Shown: positions 16,687 to 24,911 of the stretch, piece by piece
Numbering within the stretch: the stretch's first letter is position 1
Layout of the letters: each line of letters opens with the position of its first letter
DNA from: an uncultured Bacillota bacterium
GTDB taxonomy: Bacteria > Bacillota_I > Bacilli_A > RF39 > UBA660
DNA: 64,000 bases
Assembly: GCA_945867665.1 (NCBI GenBank)
Contig: CAMBIR010000001.1
Coordinates: 94,168 to 158,167, forward strand
Reading direction: 5' to 3'
Position numbers and translations under genes: made by a program
Notes under the pieces: model-generated
Told to the model about the DNA's origin: nothing
The model's database searches: none
What the model saw: the letters and a program-made list of their open reading frames with translations, nothing else

Positions 16687-16715
16687 AATATACTATATTT
16701 TATGTCCAAAGTCAA
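16687..16715 (-). promoter_or_regulatory. Promoter of the type III toxin-antitoxin locus
   Basis: On the minus strand TTGACT (16710-16715) and TATATT (16687-16692) are 17 bases apart. The predicted start of transcription near 16680 leaves about 27 bases before the first repeat. Confidence 0.8.
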
Positions 16716-16733
16716 TGCTTTGTCATAAAATTG

Positions 16734-16748
16734 GCAAATTTCATTTGC
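16734..16748. promoter_or_regulatory. Small palindrome upstream of the ZIP gene
   Basis: GCAAAT-TTC-ATTTGC, a perfect 6-bp inverted repeat with a 3-base centre, lies between the divergent antitoxin promoter and the ZIP gene. It could be a regulator site; no known metal box was recognised. Confidence 0.3.
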
Positions 16749-16784
16749 ATTAATAGGATGTGTTTTTTAATCAGATTTATTCCT

Positions 16785-16819
16785 AATACTTAACCCCCAA
16801 AAAAGTTTAAGTATTTTTC
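16785..16819 (+). terminator. Orphan terminator-like hairpin in the ZIP leader
   Basis: A perfect 9-bp stem AATACTTAA/TTAAGTATT is followed by TTTTCTTGTTTT. No plus-strand gene ends before it, so it could be an attenuator in the leader of the ZIP gene or the end of a short RNA. Confidence 0.5.
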
Positions 16820-16870
16820 TTGTTTTATCCTAATTTCTTTCTTTTTTCATATACTTTAGTGGTGAGGATT

Positions 16871-17620
16871 ATGGGACAAATGGGCATGGGATTTTTTCTT
16901 TCGACGATGGCTGGATTGGCGACGATGTTTGGGATGATTCCGATTTTATTTAAAATCAAAAACGAGGATAAAGTTATTGCCAGTAGTCTTGCTTTTGCTG
17001 CGGGGGTAATGTTATGTGTATCGATTACTGATTTAATTCCGGAATCTTTTTTAATGCTTAGAAATTATCACTTAGGCTTACTTTTACCTTGTTTTGTTTT
17101 TCTTTCTTTAATGCTTGGTGTTATCCTTACTTTTTTTGTTGAAAAAGGAATGCATTTGAAGAGTGAGGCATCTTCTTTATATCAAGTTGGCGTAATTTCG
17201 ATGCTGGCCATTATTCTTCATAACATTCCAGAAGGGATTGCTACTTTTCTTTCCACTACAAAAAGTACAACTTTAGGACTTTCTTTAGCGATTGCTATTG
17301 CCCTTCATAATATTCCTGAGGGAATTTCTATTTCTGTTCCAATTTATTATTCAACTAAGAAAAAAAACAAGGCTTTTCTCTATACTTTTATTTCAGCTTT
17401 ATCAGAACCTCTTGGCGCTATTCTTACTTATTTATTTTTGATTTCTTTTGTTAATAATATGATATTGGGATTGTTATTTGCTTTTATTGCTGGGGTAATG
17501 CTTTTTATTTCTTTTCGGGAACTAATTCCTACTTCAAAGGAATATGCTTATTTTCATCTTACTAGGATTTGGTTTATTATTGGTATTTTATTTATGTTGA
17601 TAAAATTTCTTTATTTTTAG
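16871..17620 (+). CDS. ZIP-family divalent metal transporter (ZupT-like)
   Basis: A 249-aa membrane protein that probably imports zinc or another divalent metal. It has eight hydrophobic segments and the metal-binding ZIP signature HNIPEG twice (about residues 118 and 144), as in the tandem metal-site helices IV and V. An additional acidic motif, DLIPES, lies near residue 54. GGTGAGG before ATG 16871 sets the start; a longer frame from 16820 overlaps the hairpin and is not used. It converges with spoVAE. Confidence 0.92.
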   Translation: MGQMGMGFFLSTMAGLATMFGMIPILFKIKNEDKVIASSLAFAAGVMLCVSITDLIPESFLMLRNYHLGLLLPCFVFLSLMLGVILTFFVEKGMHLKSEASSLYQVGVISMLAIILHNIPEGIATFLSTTKSTTLGLSLAIAIALHNIPEGISISVPIYYSTKKKNKAFLYTFISALSEPLGAILTYLFLISFVNNMILGLLFAFIAGVMLFISFRELIPTSKEYAYFHLTRIWFIIGILFMLIKFLYF

Positions 17621-17638
17621 AGAATACTGAAATAGCGA

Positions 17639-17989
17639 TTAGTGCTTCGGTTTTAAGATTAGAGCTAAGATAAAGGCTGATACTAAAGCAATACTAATGC
17701 CTGCGCTGGTTAAATTAAATACACCAAAAGCAAGACCTAGTGGGCCTAGTTTGGAAGCAGTATCCATTGCCCCGTGAATAAGTAAATGGCCAAAAGACGT
17801 GATAGGAATAATGGCACCTGCTCCACAATAGAGTACAAATTTATCATAAATTCCAAAAATATCAAGAAAGGCACCAATAATTACAAAAAGAGAAGTAACG
17901 TGACCTGGGGTTAACTTGGTATTATCTAAAATTAATTGAGAAATCAAACAAATGGTTCCGCAAAAAAGAAAGGCATTTAAATAAATCAT
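17639..17989 (-). CDS. spoVAE: SpoVAE (SpoVAEb), spore dipicolinic-acid channel component
   Basis: Part of the SpoVA complex that moves calcium-dipicolinate into the forespore and out at germination. The 116-aa protein has four hydrophobic segments and the family block GAGAIIPITSFGHLLIHGA. Its ATG overlaps the stop of spoVAD by four bases, so the genes are coupled. It is the last gene of the operon spoVAC-D-E; spoVAA, B, Ea and F are not present here, a reduced set common outside Bacillus. Confidence 0.95.
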   Translation of the reverse strand: MIYLNAFLFCGTICLISQLILDNTKLTPGHVTSLFVIIGAFLDIFGIYDKFVLYCGAGAIIPITSFGHLLIHGAMDTASKLGPLGLAFGVFNLTSAGISIALVSAFILALILKPKH

Positions 17990-18981
17990 TCTACCACCTC
18001 CAAACTAATCGCATGAGCAATCGCGGGAAGAGACTCTTTTTGAAAAAATAGTGTTGGAGAAAATAAGGCTCCTGTTGGTACTAAAAGGACACGTTTGAAT
18101 TTTTTTTCTTTAAGGGCTTGATAGATATATGCAAAGTTGACTAAGGCACTACATGCTGGACCAGAACCACCTGCAAAAACTGGCTGTTTTTTGAGATCAT
18201 AAATCATTGTTCCACAATCATTATATTGTTTTGAAATATCTAAATTATAGGCTGTTTTCATATAATCTAATAAAATTTCTTTTCCATAGATTCCTAAGTC
18301 TCCTGTTAGAATTAAATCGTAATAATCTGGGGCTCTTTTTAGGTCGGTTAAATGTCTATAAATTGTATCGGCAGCAGCGGGAGCCATCACAGCGCCCATG
18401 TGGTTAACATCCATTGTATTTTTATCAATCACCTTACCAATGGTTGAAGATGTTATTTTAATATTTGTCTTTTCATTTGTTAAAAGAATTGCCGCTCCAC
18501 CTGTTACAGTAAATGTTGCTGTATCTGGCTTAGGGGTTCCGTATTCTGTAGGATTACGATATTGCTTTTCGGCAGCTGTATTATGACTTGAAGTTGTAAC
18601 TAGACACTTTTTATAAATTTTTCCTTCGATGAAATTAGCAGCAATAATCATTCCTTCACTGCTTGTCGCACAAGCGTTATAAATTCCTAAAAAAGGAATA
18701 TCAAAATCTCTCATCGCATAGTCACTCGCAGCAATTTGATTGCTTAAATCGCCTGAGATAATGACGTCAACTTCTTTTTCTTTTAATCTTGATTTTCGTA
18801 AAATTAAGGCTGTTACATCTCTTAATAGTTTTATTTCAGCTTTTTCAAAACTAGTTTCTCCAAAATATAAATCTTTTGTGTAAGTTCTGTCGAAGTATTT
18901 TTTTAATGGCCCATTTGCTTCATATTCCCCAGCGATGGTGGCTGTTTCTTTTACATAAACATTTTTATAAATTGTTGTCAT
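17986..18981 (-). CDS. spoVAD: SpoVAD, dipicolinic-acid-binding protein
   Basis: A thiolase-fold protein on the spore inner membrane that binds dipicolinate. The 331-aa length and the blocks NACATSSEGM, TSSHNTAAEKQYRNPTEYG and AGGSGPACSALVNFAYIY are typical. The start at ATG 18981 lies two bases after the stop of spoVAC. Expression is expected from forespore sigma-G, but no confident promoter was found. Confidence 0.96.
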   Translation of the reverse strand: MTTIYKNVYVKETATIAGEYEANGPLKKYFDRTYTKDLYFGETSFEKAEIKLLRDVTALILRKSRLKEKEVDVIISGDLSNQIAASDYAMRDFDIPFLGIYNACATSSEGMIIAANFIEGKIYKKCLVTTSSHNTAAEKQYRNPTEYGTPKPDTATFTVTGGAAILLTNEKTNIKITSSTIGKVIDKNTMDVNHMGAVMAPAAADTIYRHLTDLKRAPDYYDLILTGDLGIYGKEILLDYMKTAYNLDISKQYNDCGTMIYDLKKQPVFAGGSGPACSALVNFAYIYQALKEKKFKRVLLVPTGALFSPTLFFQKESLPAIAHAISLEVVE

Positions 18982-18983
18982 TT

Positions 18984-19424
18984 CTATCCTCCCATTATTA
19001 ATATTCTTAATAAGCCAAAGAAATATACGGCAACTACTCCATACAAGATAACGGTACCGGCTAATTTAAAGATATTAGCCCCAATCCCTAAAACAAAACC
19101 TTCCGTTTTGTATTCTAGGGCTGCAGAAGTAATCGAATGGGCAAAACCAGTAATGGGAATAATTAGCGCACTTTTTACTTTAGCAACAGCTACATCAAAA
19201 ATACCTAACGCTGTTAAAATGGAGGCAATTAGAATCAATGTCAAGATGACCAAAACTCCAGCTTCTTTTCTTGGCATATGAAACCATAAGCCATAAAGTT
19301 CTTGCAGAAGTTCACTAAAACTTCCAAGTAGTCCTCCAATAAAAAAAGCAATCGCGGCATTTTTTCCTACTTTAGGTTTAGGGGTATGTTTTTTTACTAA
19401 TTTTTGATATTCTTTATTATTCAT
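18984..19424 (-). CDS. spoVAC: SpoVAC, mechanosensitive dipicolinate channel
   Basis: An integral membrane protein that forms the mechanosensitive channel of the SpoVA system. About 146 aa with four membrane segments and the family blocks GGLLGSFSELLQELYG and PITGFAHSITSAALEYKTEGF. GGTGAAG just before the second ATG indicates 19424 as the start rather than 19436. First gene of the operon. Confidence 0.95.
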   Translation of the reverse strand: MNNKEYQKLVKKHTPKPKVGKNAAIAFFIGGLLGSFSELLQELYGLWFHMPRKEAGVLVILTLILIASILTALGIFDVAVAKVKSALIIPITGFAHSITSAALEYKTEGFVLGIGANIFKLAGTVILYGVVAVYFFGLLRILIMGG

Positions 19425-19488
19425 TATCTTCACCATTACTATTATGGAATTATTTTACAGAAAATATGCAAAAAGAAAACAATGAAGT

Positions 19489-19743
19489 TTATTTATCTTC
19501 ATCGCCTATTCCTTTTACTAAATCTTCCAGCTTAATATTTAAAACGTTTGATATTTGCACTAATGTATCTACAGAGAAATACTTTTTCCCATTTGGTGCT
19601 TCAATGCGCCTTATAAACTCATGAGAATAATGTGCTCTATCTGCAAGTTCTGCTTGTGTTATTTTTGCTTCTTTGCGAAAACGTTTGATATTTGCTGCAA
19701 TTATTTCGTAAGTATCTTCATTTCTTCTATGTAAAGTCCCCAT
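19489..19743 (-). CDS. XRE-family helix-turn-helix regulator
   Basis: An 84-aa protein consisting almost only of a Cro/CI-type HTH: FRKEAKITQAELADRA, then SHEFIRRIE and VDTLVQISNVLNI. The recognition helix includes YSHEFIRRIEA. No ligand domain, so it probably acts as a dimer. A perfect palindrome lies 46-66 bases upstream of its start and may be its own operator. It lies between the sigma-factor gene and spoVAC on the same strand. Targets unknown. Confidence 0.9.
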   Translation of the reverse strand: MGTLHRRNEDTYEIIAANIKRFRKEAKITQAELADRAHYSHEFIRRIEAPNGKKYFSVDTLVQISNVLNIKLEDLVKGIGDEDK

Positions 19744-19788
19744 CTTTCATCACCTAGTTTTTATTTTCTCACAAAATCAAGCATTTTT

Positions 19789-19809
19789 ATGTAACCTATT
19801 CGGTTACAT
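19789..19809. promoter_or_regulatory. Palindromic operator candidate upstream of the XRE gene
   Basis: ATGTAACC-TATTC-GGTTACAT is a perfect 8-bp inverted repeat. On the strand of the flanking genes it is followed by A residues, not T, so it is a poor terminator for the upstream sigma gene and fits an operator better. Confidence 0.5.
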
Positions 19810-19826
19810 TTTTACCAAGCCTTTTA

Positions 19827-20507
19827 TTACAAGGGCTGGCAGAGGTTATTTTTTAATTTTTTCAAGATTTTTTTCTCATTTCTTGAGATTTGCACTTGAT
19901 TTGTACCAAAAAATTGGGCTATTTCACTTTGGGTTTTGTCGCAATAGTATCTTAAATTAATTAACTCTTGCTCTTCTTTGGTTAGGCTATTTAGACCTTC
20001 TTTTAGAGAAATGTTATCCAAATAAAGATTCGAATCATTGTATGTATCCGCTATTTGGTCTAGAAGCGTTAATGTTTTTCCGTCATCACTAACGACTTCA
20101 TCTAAACTTTTCACCCGCTCTTGGCATCTTAAAACATCGATTAATAAAGATTCATCTACTTCTAGGAATAAGGATAAATCTTTCAGGCTTGGCTCTTTCA
20201 TTAGTCTTTGAGTAAGAATTGTCTTTGCTTCTAATATTTTTTTATATAGTTTTTGATAGTCTCTTGAAGTTTTTACAAAATTTGAATTTTTAATAAAGGC
20301 TAAGACTTCTCCTAAAATATACTTATACATATAAGTGGTTATTTTTACATTCTTCCCCGCATCAAATGAACGATAAGCTTTCATTATGCCAATTATACTT
20401 ACTTGATATAAGTCATCTGCTTCATAATATTTGGTATATTTATTAATAATTGAACAAATTAATCCTTTGTTTTCTTTAATTAAGTCTATTAGTACGGTAT
20501 CATTCAT
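19827..20507 (-). CDS. Sporulation-type sigma-70 factor (SigF/SigG-like)
   Basis: A 226-aa RNA polymerase sigma factor of the sporulation group. Region 2 shows YYEADDLYQVSIIGIMKAYRSFD and the -10-binding TTYMYKYILGEVLAFI helix; region 3 follows with EPSLKDLSLFLEVDE; region 4 has the HTH LRYYCDKTQSEIAQFFGTNQVQISR. It lies 45 bases after a STAS protein gene, as sigF lies in the spoIIA operon, and the operon is preceded by two Spo0A-box-like sites; sigF is therefore my preferred identity. The sigma-G N-terminal signature is absent. No anti-sigma gene lies between the two. Confidence 0.85.
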   Translation of the reverse strand: MNDTVLIDLIKENKGLICSIINKYTKYYEADDLYQVSIIGIMKAYRSFDAGKNVKITTYMYKYILGEVLAFIKNSNFVKTSRDYQKLYKKILEAKTILTQRLMKEPSLKDLSLFLEVDESLLIDVLRCQERVKSLDEVVSDDGKTLTLLDQIADTYNDSNLYLDNISLKEGLNSLTKEEQELINLRYYCDKTQSEIAQFFGTNQVQISRNEKKILKKLKNNLCQPL

Positions 20508-20551
20508 AAAATATTCTCTTTCTTTGGAATTTATTTCTTATTTTGTGATTT

Positions 20552-20881
20552 TTAAGAATGATTTAATTTCTCTCTTAAAATAGAATAGACATCTATTTCT
20601 TTCTCAATCATCGGAAATTTTCCTTCAAATATTCTTGATTTATTTTGATTATAGATAAGAAATAAATTCTTTTCTTTTGATTTTTCTTTTAAGAATTCAT
20701 TTAATCTTTGTATCATTTCTAGAGAGAGGCTATTTAATTTGGTTAAATTAATGACAATATTATTTATTCCAAACTCCTCTATTAGTTCAATGATACTTTT
20801 TATCTCACTTTCATTACCGTTCCTCCCTACTAGTCTTACAAAAAAGACACCTTTTCGAAATTCTGTACTTATTCTTGCCAT
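20552..20881 (-). CDS. STAS-domain protein, divergent SpoIIAA-like
   Basis: SpoIIAA is the anti-anti-sigma factor that frees sigma-F when unphosphorylated. This 109-aa protein has the length and layout of a STAS domain: an N-terminal strand pair (GVFFVRLVGR) then a helix and INNIVINLTKLNSLSLEM. In SpoIIAA the corresponding position is DSSG with the phosphorylated Ser; here it is SLEM, so the phosphosite seems to be gone. It precedes the sigma factor without an intervening spoIIAB. It starts at ATG 20881 behind GGGTGA. Assignment depends strongly on context. Confidence 0.65.
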   Translation of the reverse strand: MARISTEFRKGVFFVRLVGRNGNESEIKSIIELIEEFGINNIVINLTKLNSLSLEMIQRLNEFLKEKSKEKNLFLIYNQNKSRIFEGKFPMIEKEIDVYSILREKLNHS

Positions 20882-20940
20882 TTGCTTGTTTCACCCTTTG
20901 CTATTTTAATTTATCATAAAATTATTTTTTGGGAAACTAT

Positions 20941-20949
20941 TTCGACAAA
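20941..20949 (-). promoter_or_regulatory. Spo0A-box-like site 1
   Basis: On the minus strand TTTGTCGAA, which contains the Spo0A recognition core TGTCGAA. It lies 60 bases upstream of the STAS gene start. Confidence 0.7.
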
Positions 20950-20976
20950 ACTAGTCAATTTTTTGGTATGCCTTTA

Positions 20977-20985
20977 TTCGACAAA
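20977..20985 (-). promoter_or_regulatory. Spo0A-box-like site 2
   Basis: A second TTTGTCGAA on the same strand, 36 bases further upstream of site 1. Two such sites before a STAS-sigma operon match the control of spoIIA by phosphorylated Spo0A. Confidence 0.7.
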
Positions 20986-21052
20986 TTATTTCCCTCTAAT
21001 TATATTATTCGCAGTTTTTCTTAAAAATCCTTCTTTATTTAGAAAATAGGAT

Positions 21053-21083
21053 AAAAAAAATACTTAATTTCTTCTTAAGTATT
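21053..21083 (-). terminator. Terminator overlapping the holA stop
   Basis: AATACTTAA-GAAGAAA-TTAAGTATT followed by T residues on the minus strand. The first arm contains the holA stop codon. Confidence 0.85.
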
Positions 21084-22019
21084 GTCTTTATAAAGAATAA
21101 ATAATCTAAGAGCTAAATTTTTTTGAATAAGTCCTAGTTTGATGTCATGATCCATTTTGGCTAATCTTTTAATATAACCAAGTATTTCGTCTTCTGTATA
21201 AGTATATAATTTTTTAATCGTATATTTTACCCGGTAAGGATTAACTTCTAATATTTTGGCAATTTCTTCTGCAGTTTTATTTTTGTTTAGAAGACGTTTT
21301 ACTTGAAAAAGAAAATGAAACTGAGAAGATAAGAGCATGATAATTTGAATTTCATCATAATTTAGGTTCAAAAATTCGTCTAATAAATGAAGAGCTTTTT
21401 TTGTATCTTTTAGAATAATCGCATCAGTTAGCGTAAAAATTTCTTCCTCTACAACTTTTGTTGTGACTTTGTTAACATCATCATTGGTAATGACTTTTTT
21501 CTCTATAGTAAGCATTTCTAATTTATCTAGTTCATTTTGGATATTAGATAAGTTAGTACCCGCTCGTTTTAGAAAAAAGGGAATATCCTCTATCTTGTAG
21601 CCATCTTTTTTTAAATATTCTTGTACAAAATGACTTAAATCTGTTTCGTTTAGAGTATTTAATTCCATTACTTTATGTTTTGATAGGAGTTTGTTGATTT
21701 TTTTTCTAGTGTCTATTTTTTCTAAATTACAAATAAAAATTAAATAACTATCGGGATTATAATGTTCAATATAGTCTTCTAATAATTTTAGGTTATCGAT
21801 ATTTTTGTTTGTTCCTAAAAAGAAGGAATCTTCTAAAATAATGACTTTCTTTTGTCCAAATAAACTAACGGTTCTAGCATCTTCAATGATGTTTTCTATT
21901 TCTGTAGTTGACATATCATATTTAATTAAGTCACAATTTTTAAACTTTTTTAAGAGTTTCTCTAATTCTATTTTAATTAAGCCTTTGTTTAAGCCGTATA
22001 ATACATAAAAATTTTCCAT
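21075..22019 (-). CDS. holA: HolA, DNA polymerase III delta subunit
   Basis: The clamp-loader subunit that opens the sliding clamp. The 314-aa length fits. Seen: MENFYVLYGLNKGLIKIELEKL (degenerate P-loop region), SLFGQKKVIILED, FICNLEKIDTRKKINKLL and the C-terminal segment LLDEFLNLNYDEIQIIMLLSSQFHFLFQVKRLL typical of the delta collar. It starts at ATG 22019 behind GGGGAG, immediately after the stop of the upstream gene (22021), so the two are cotranscribed. Confidence 0.93.
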   Translation of the reverse strand: MENFYVLYGLNKGLIKIELEKLLKKFKNCDLIKYDMSTTEIENIIEDARTVSLFGQKKVIILEDSFFLGTNKNIDNLKLLEDYIEHYNPDSYLIFICNLEKIDTRKKINKLLSKHKVMELNTLNETDLSHFVQEYLKKDGYKIEDIPFFLKRAGTNLSNIQNELDKLEMLTIEKKVITNDDVNKVTTKVVEEEIFTLTDAIILKDTKKALHLLDEFLNLNYDEIQIIMLLSSQFHFLFQVKRLLNKNKTAEEIAKILEVNPYRVKYTIKKLYTYTEDEILGYIKRLAKMDHDIKLGLIQKNLALRLFILYKDNT

Positions 22020-22020
22020 A

Positions 22021-22914
22021 CTACTCCCCTACTTTTTCCTCACAAGTATATCCTTCTTCTTTAATTTCTTGTAAGGCTTCTTCATAAGATGTCTTTTTGT
22101 TATAACTGACATCAATTTCTTTTTTGGTATAAGTTTCAAAGGTATGATGTGTCTCGCTTTGTTTGAAACTACTATCCGCATCATCTGGAATATATTTATA
22201 AATTAAGCCTTTATTGATAAAGTCTTGATAATTTTCAGCAGTTAAAAATTGATATAATTTCTTTTCTTCATAAAATTCTAGCCTTTCATTACTGCCAAAA
22301 TGATAAGTATTTTCTTCTTCTACTTTTGCTTTTAAATTATCGTTCTGGTATGTTTTTGTACACGTAAATGTTTTGACTACTTTAGAAGTTTTAAAAGAGA
22401 AATTAAAATAGAAGTATAAGCCTAAAACTAGAAGAAGAACAATTAAAACAAAAAATACTTTTTTCTTGCCACCTTTTTTTGATTTTATCTCTACTTTGGT
22501 AGTTGGAATTGTTTTTTCTTCTTCTTTTTTCTTTGGGATGGTTAAATCAGCTAGTGTTTGTAAAAGTCCTTCTTTTAGTTCTAGTTTATCGGAACTAATT
22601 AGTTCTATTCCTTCAATATTTTCTAGTGAAATCATTTCAAAATTCGTTAGTTCTTCATGAGAAGTTACTTTGAATATATATTCTTTAATGATTTCTTCTT
22701 CCTCTTTGTTATTTACTTTCATTGATAAAACGGACTGATTTTTGATATGGCTACTTCCATAGGAAACGTAATTATATTTTGTGTTGGTATCGGAATAAAC
22801 AATATATAAGTTATTATTCTTTTTATAACGAAATAGTCCATATACATTAATTTGTCTGGTAGTCTCTCCAAAAGTTAGGTTATATTCTACTACTTTTAAT
22901 ACTTTTCCATTCAT
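22021..22914 (-). CDS. Hypothetical membrane protein with cytosolic and external domains
   Basis: A 297-aa protein: residues about 1-135 are hydrophilic and probably cytosolic; a Lys-rich linker (KSKKGGKKK) precedes one membrane helix (about 152-170); a ~120-residue outer part contains two Cys (FTCTKTYQ and GYTCEEK) that could form a disulfide. The outer part looks like a lipoprotein-type DUF1307/YehR-like fold in size, but no motif is firm. Cotranscribed with holA. Not recognised. Confidence 0.65.
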   Translation of the reverse strand: MNGKVLKVVEYNLTFGETTRQINVYGLFRYKKNNNLYIVYSDTNTKYNYVSYGSSHIKNQSVLSMKVNNKEEEEIIKEYIFKVTSHEELTNFEMISLENIEGIELISSDKLELKEGLLQTLADLTIPKKKEEEKTIPTTKVEIKSKKGGKKKVFFVLIVLLLVLGLYFYFNFSFKTSKVVKTFTCTKTYQNDNLKAKVEEENTYHFGSNERLEFYEEKKLYQFLTAENYQDFINKGLIYKYIPDDADSSFKQSETHHTFETYTKKEIDVSYNKKTSYEEALQEIKEEGYTCEEKVGE

Positions 22915-22950
22915 TTTGAATCCTCCAATACTTTATATGTGTATTATAAC

Positions 22951-22992
22951 AAAAAAAGAAAAGAGTTACAACCAGAATAGTCATCTCTTTTC
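22951..22992 (-). terminator. Terminator downstream of mutL
   Basis: GAAAAGAG (minus strand) pairs with CTCTTTTC across about 19 bases and is followed by TTTTTTG. It separates mutL from the membrane protein/holA operon. Confidence 0.7.
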
Positions 22993-23052
22993 GTTTATTT
23001 TTTCCCTCTTCGTTTTACATAAAAAAGGATTGAAATAAGGCAAGAAAATTTA

Positions 23053-24849
23053 CTAGAGGCTTCTTTTAAACATTTTTTCTAATTCATAAATGGTAAACTC
23101 GATAATGGTGGGTCTTCCGTGAGGACAATTAAAGGGATTTGTGCATTGTTTTAACTGAGAAATAATGCTTTCCATATCTTCGTGAGTAATTCTAGTATTG
23201 GCTTTAACACTAGCCTTACAAGCAATAGTAGCAGCTAGATGATCTCTAAATTTGGCTAAATTAAAGTTAGATTCTTCTTTAATAATCTGCTCCATAATTC
23301 TTTTTAAAATGCCTTCGGCATTGTTTTTAGGAAACCAGGTAGGATGGGAAGTAACCCGAAAGGAAGTGGTACCAAATTCTTCAATTTCAATATTTAATTC
23401 TTTTAGGATATCTATATTTTTTTTGATGATTAAAAATTCGTTCATTGGAAATTCTAATACGATAGGAATTAGTGTTGAAGTTGTATTTTTACTAGGATGA
23501 GAAAGAAGATAAGAATATTTTTCATAGTTAATTCTCTCTTGGGCAGCGTGTTGGTCAATTAAATATATTCCCTTTTCGTTTTCACAGATAATATAGGTAC
23601 CTAGTGCTAAGCCAATGGGATATAATTCTGGTAATTTTTCTTTCTTTGAAGTTACTTCTTCTATATAAGTATTATTTTCTTCATTCTCTAACTCTTGTAA
23701 TTCTTGATTAGGGATTTCTCTAAAATTAATTAAATTAGAAAGTTTAGTTTGGTAATCTTCATCATTTTTTTCTTCTTCTTTTACGATATTTCTTTCTAAT
23801 TCTAAAGATAAATTTTGATAAGTAAAAGAGGGTAATTCTTTTTTTACTTCTATTTTAGGAATTAAGAGTTTATTTTGAATATTTGAGGTAATCATTTCGT
23901 TGATTAGAAGTTTTAAATCGTCAAAGTTAGAAAATTTAATATCTAACTTTGATGGGTGGACATTAACATCAATTAAAGCGGGGTCGGTATTTATGATTAA
24001 AACAACAATTGGGTATCTTGTATCCTCTTTAAAACTGCTATACGAGTCATTGATAGTTTTATTTAAAGCGGCATTCTTAATGACTCTACCATTAACGATT
24101 GTGGTCATATAATTTCTGCTAGAGCGATTTACTTCAGGCATAGAAATGTAACCCGTGATTTTATAATCATCATTACTAGCGGAGACGGGAATCATTTTTT
24201 TAGTGATATTCATTCCATATATTGCATGAATTACTTTTAATAACTTCCCAGATCCATCGGTTGTTAATAATTCTTTTTCATCATTAATTAGACGAAATTT
24301 TACTTTAGGATAAGATAGTGCCATTTTATTTACATAGTCTGTGATAGACGCTAATTCGGAATAGATACTGGATAAATGTTTTAGGCGTGCTGGTGTGTTA
24401 TAAAATAAATTACTTACTGTAATGCTTGTTCCTACACGAGCTTCTGTCGAAGTATTTTCGACCAAATGTCCGCCTTTTATATGAATGAGCGTTCCTTTTT
24501 CTTTTTGACAAGTTTTTAAGATTACTTCGCTAACGGAAGCAATAGAAGGAAGAGCCTCACCTCTAAAGCCAAGAGAAGAGATATGGAATAAATCGTCGGC
24601 ATCATACAATTTACTAGTAGCGTGCCTTTGAAAGGCTAATAGGGCATCATTAGAGTCCATACCAATTCCATTGTCGACTACTTTGATTTCACGAAGTCCT
24701 GCTTCTTTTAGTTCTATTTTTATTTCACTAGACTTGGCATCAATGCTATTTTCAACTAATTCTTTAACGATGGAAACACACTTTTCTACGACTTCTCCAG
24801 CAGCAATTTTATTGGCGAGTAATTCTGACATGACTTTTATTTTACTCAT
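23053..24849 (-). CDS. mutL: MutL, mismatch repair ATPase/endonuclease
   Basis: Couples mismatch recognition by MutS to strand removal. The N-terminal GHKL ATPase has IAAGEVVEKCVSIVKELVENSIDA, VDNGIGM and a SLGFRGEALPSIASV lid. The C-terminal domain carries the metal-binding nuclease motif DQHAAQERINYEKY and the Zn-site pieces ACKASVKA and CPHGRP. This is the endonuclease-type MutL of bacteria without MutH. 598 aa, starting at ATG 24849. mutS, often the neighbour, is not adjacent. Confidence 0.97.
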   Translation of the reverse strand: MSKIKVMSELLANKIAAGEVVEKCVSIVKELVENSIDAKSSEIKIELKEAGLREIKVVDNGIGMDSNDALLAFQRHATSKLYDADDLFHISSLGFRGEALPSIASVSEVILKTCQKEKGTLIHIKGGHLVENTSTEARVGTSITVSNLFYNTPARLKHLSSIYSELASITDYVNKMALSYPKVKFRLINDEKELLTTDGSGKLLKVIHAIYGMNITKKMIPVSASNDDYKITGYISMPEVNRSSRNYMTTIVNGRVIKNAALNKTINDSYSSFKEDTRYPIVVLIINTDPALIDVNVHPSKLDIKFSNFDDLKLLINEMITSNIQNKLLIPKIEVKKELPSFTYQNLSLELERNIVKEEEKNDEDYQTKLSNLINFREIPNQELQELENEENNTYIEEVTSKKEKLPELYPIGLALGTYIICENEKGIYLIDQHAAQERINYEKYSYLLSHPSKNTTSTLIPIVLEFPMNEFLIIKKNIDILKELNIEIEEFGTTSFRVTSHPTWFPKNNAEGILKRIMEQIIKEESNFNLAKFRDHLAATIACKASVKANTRITHEDMESIISQLKQCTNPFNCPHGRPTIIEFTIYELEKMFKRSL

Positions 24850-24911
24850 AATACTTCACACTTCTTTCTCTTTTTATATTTATTATAGCAAAGAATTAAA
24901 TTTTCGCCCAT

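Noticed and set aside
19789-19809. Palindrome as terminator of the sigma gene
   Set aside because: On the transcribed strand it is followed by A residues, not T.
22021-22914. Membrane protein upstream of holA as a ComEA- or competence-related gene
   Set aside because: No helix-hairpin-helix or SLBB motif; the similarity is only in topology.
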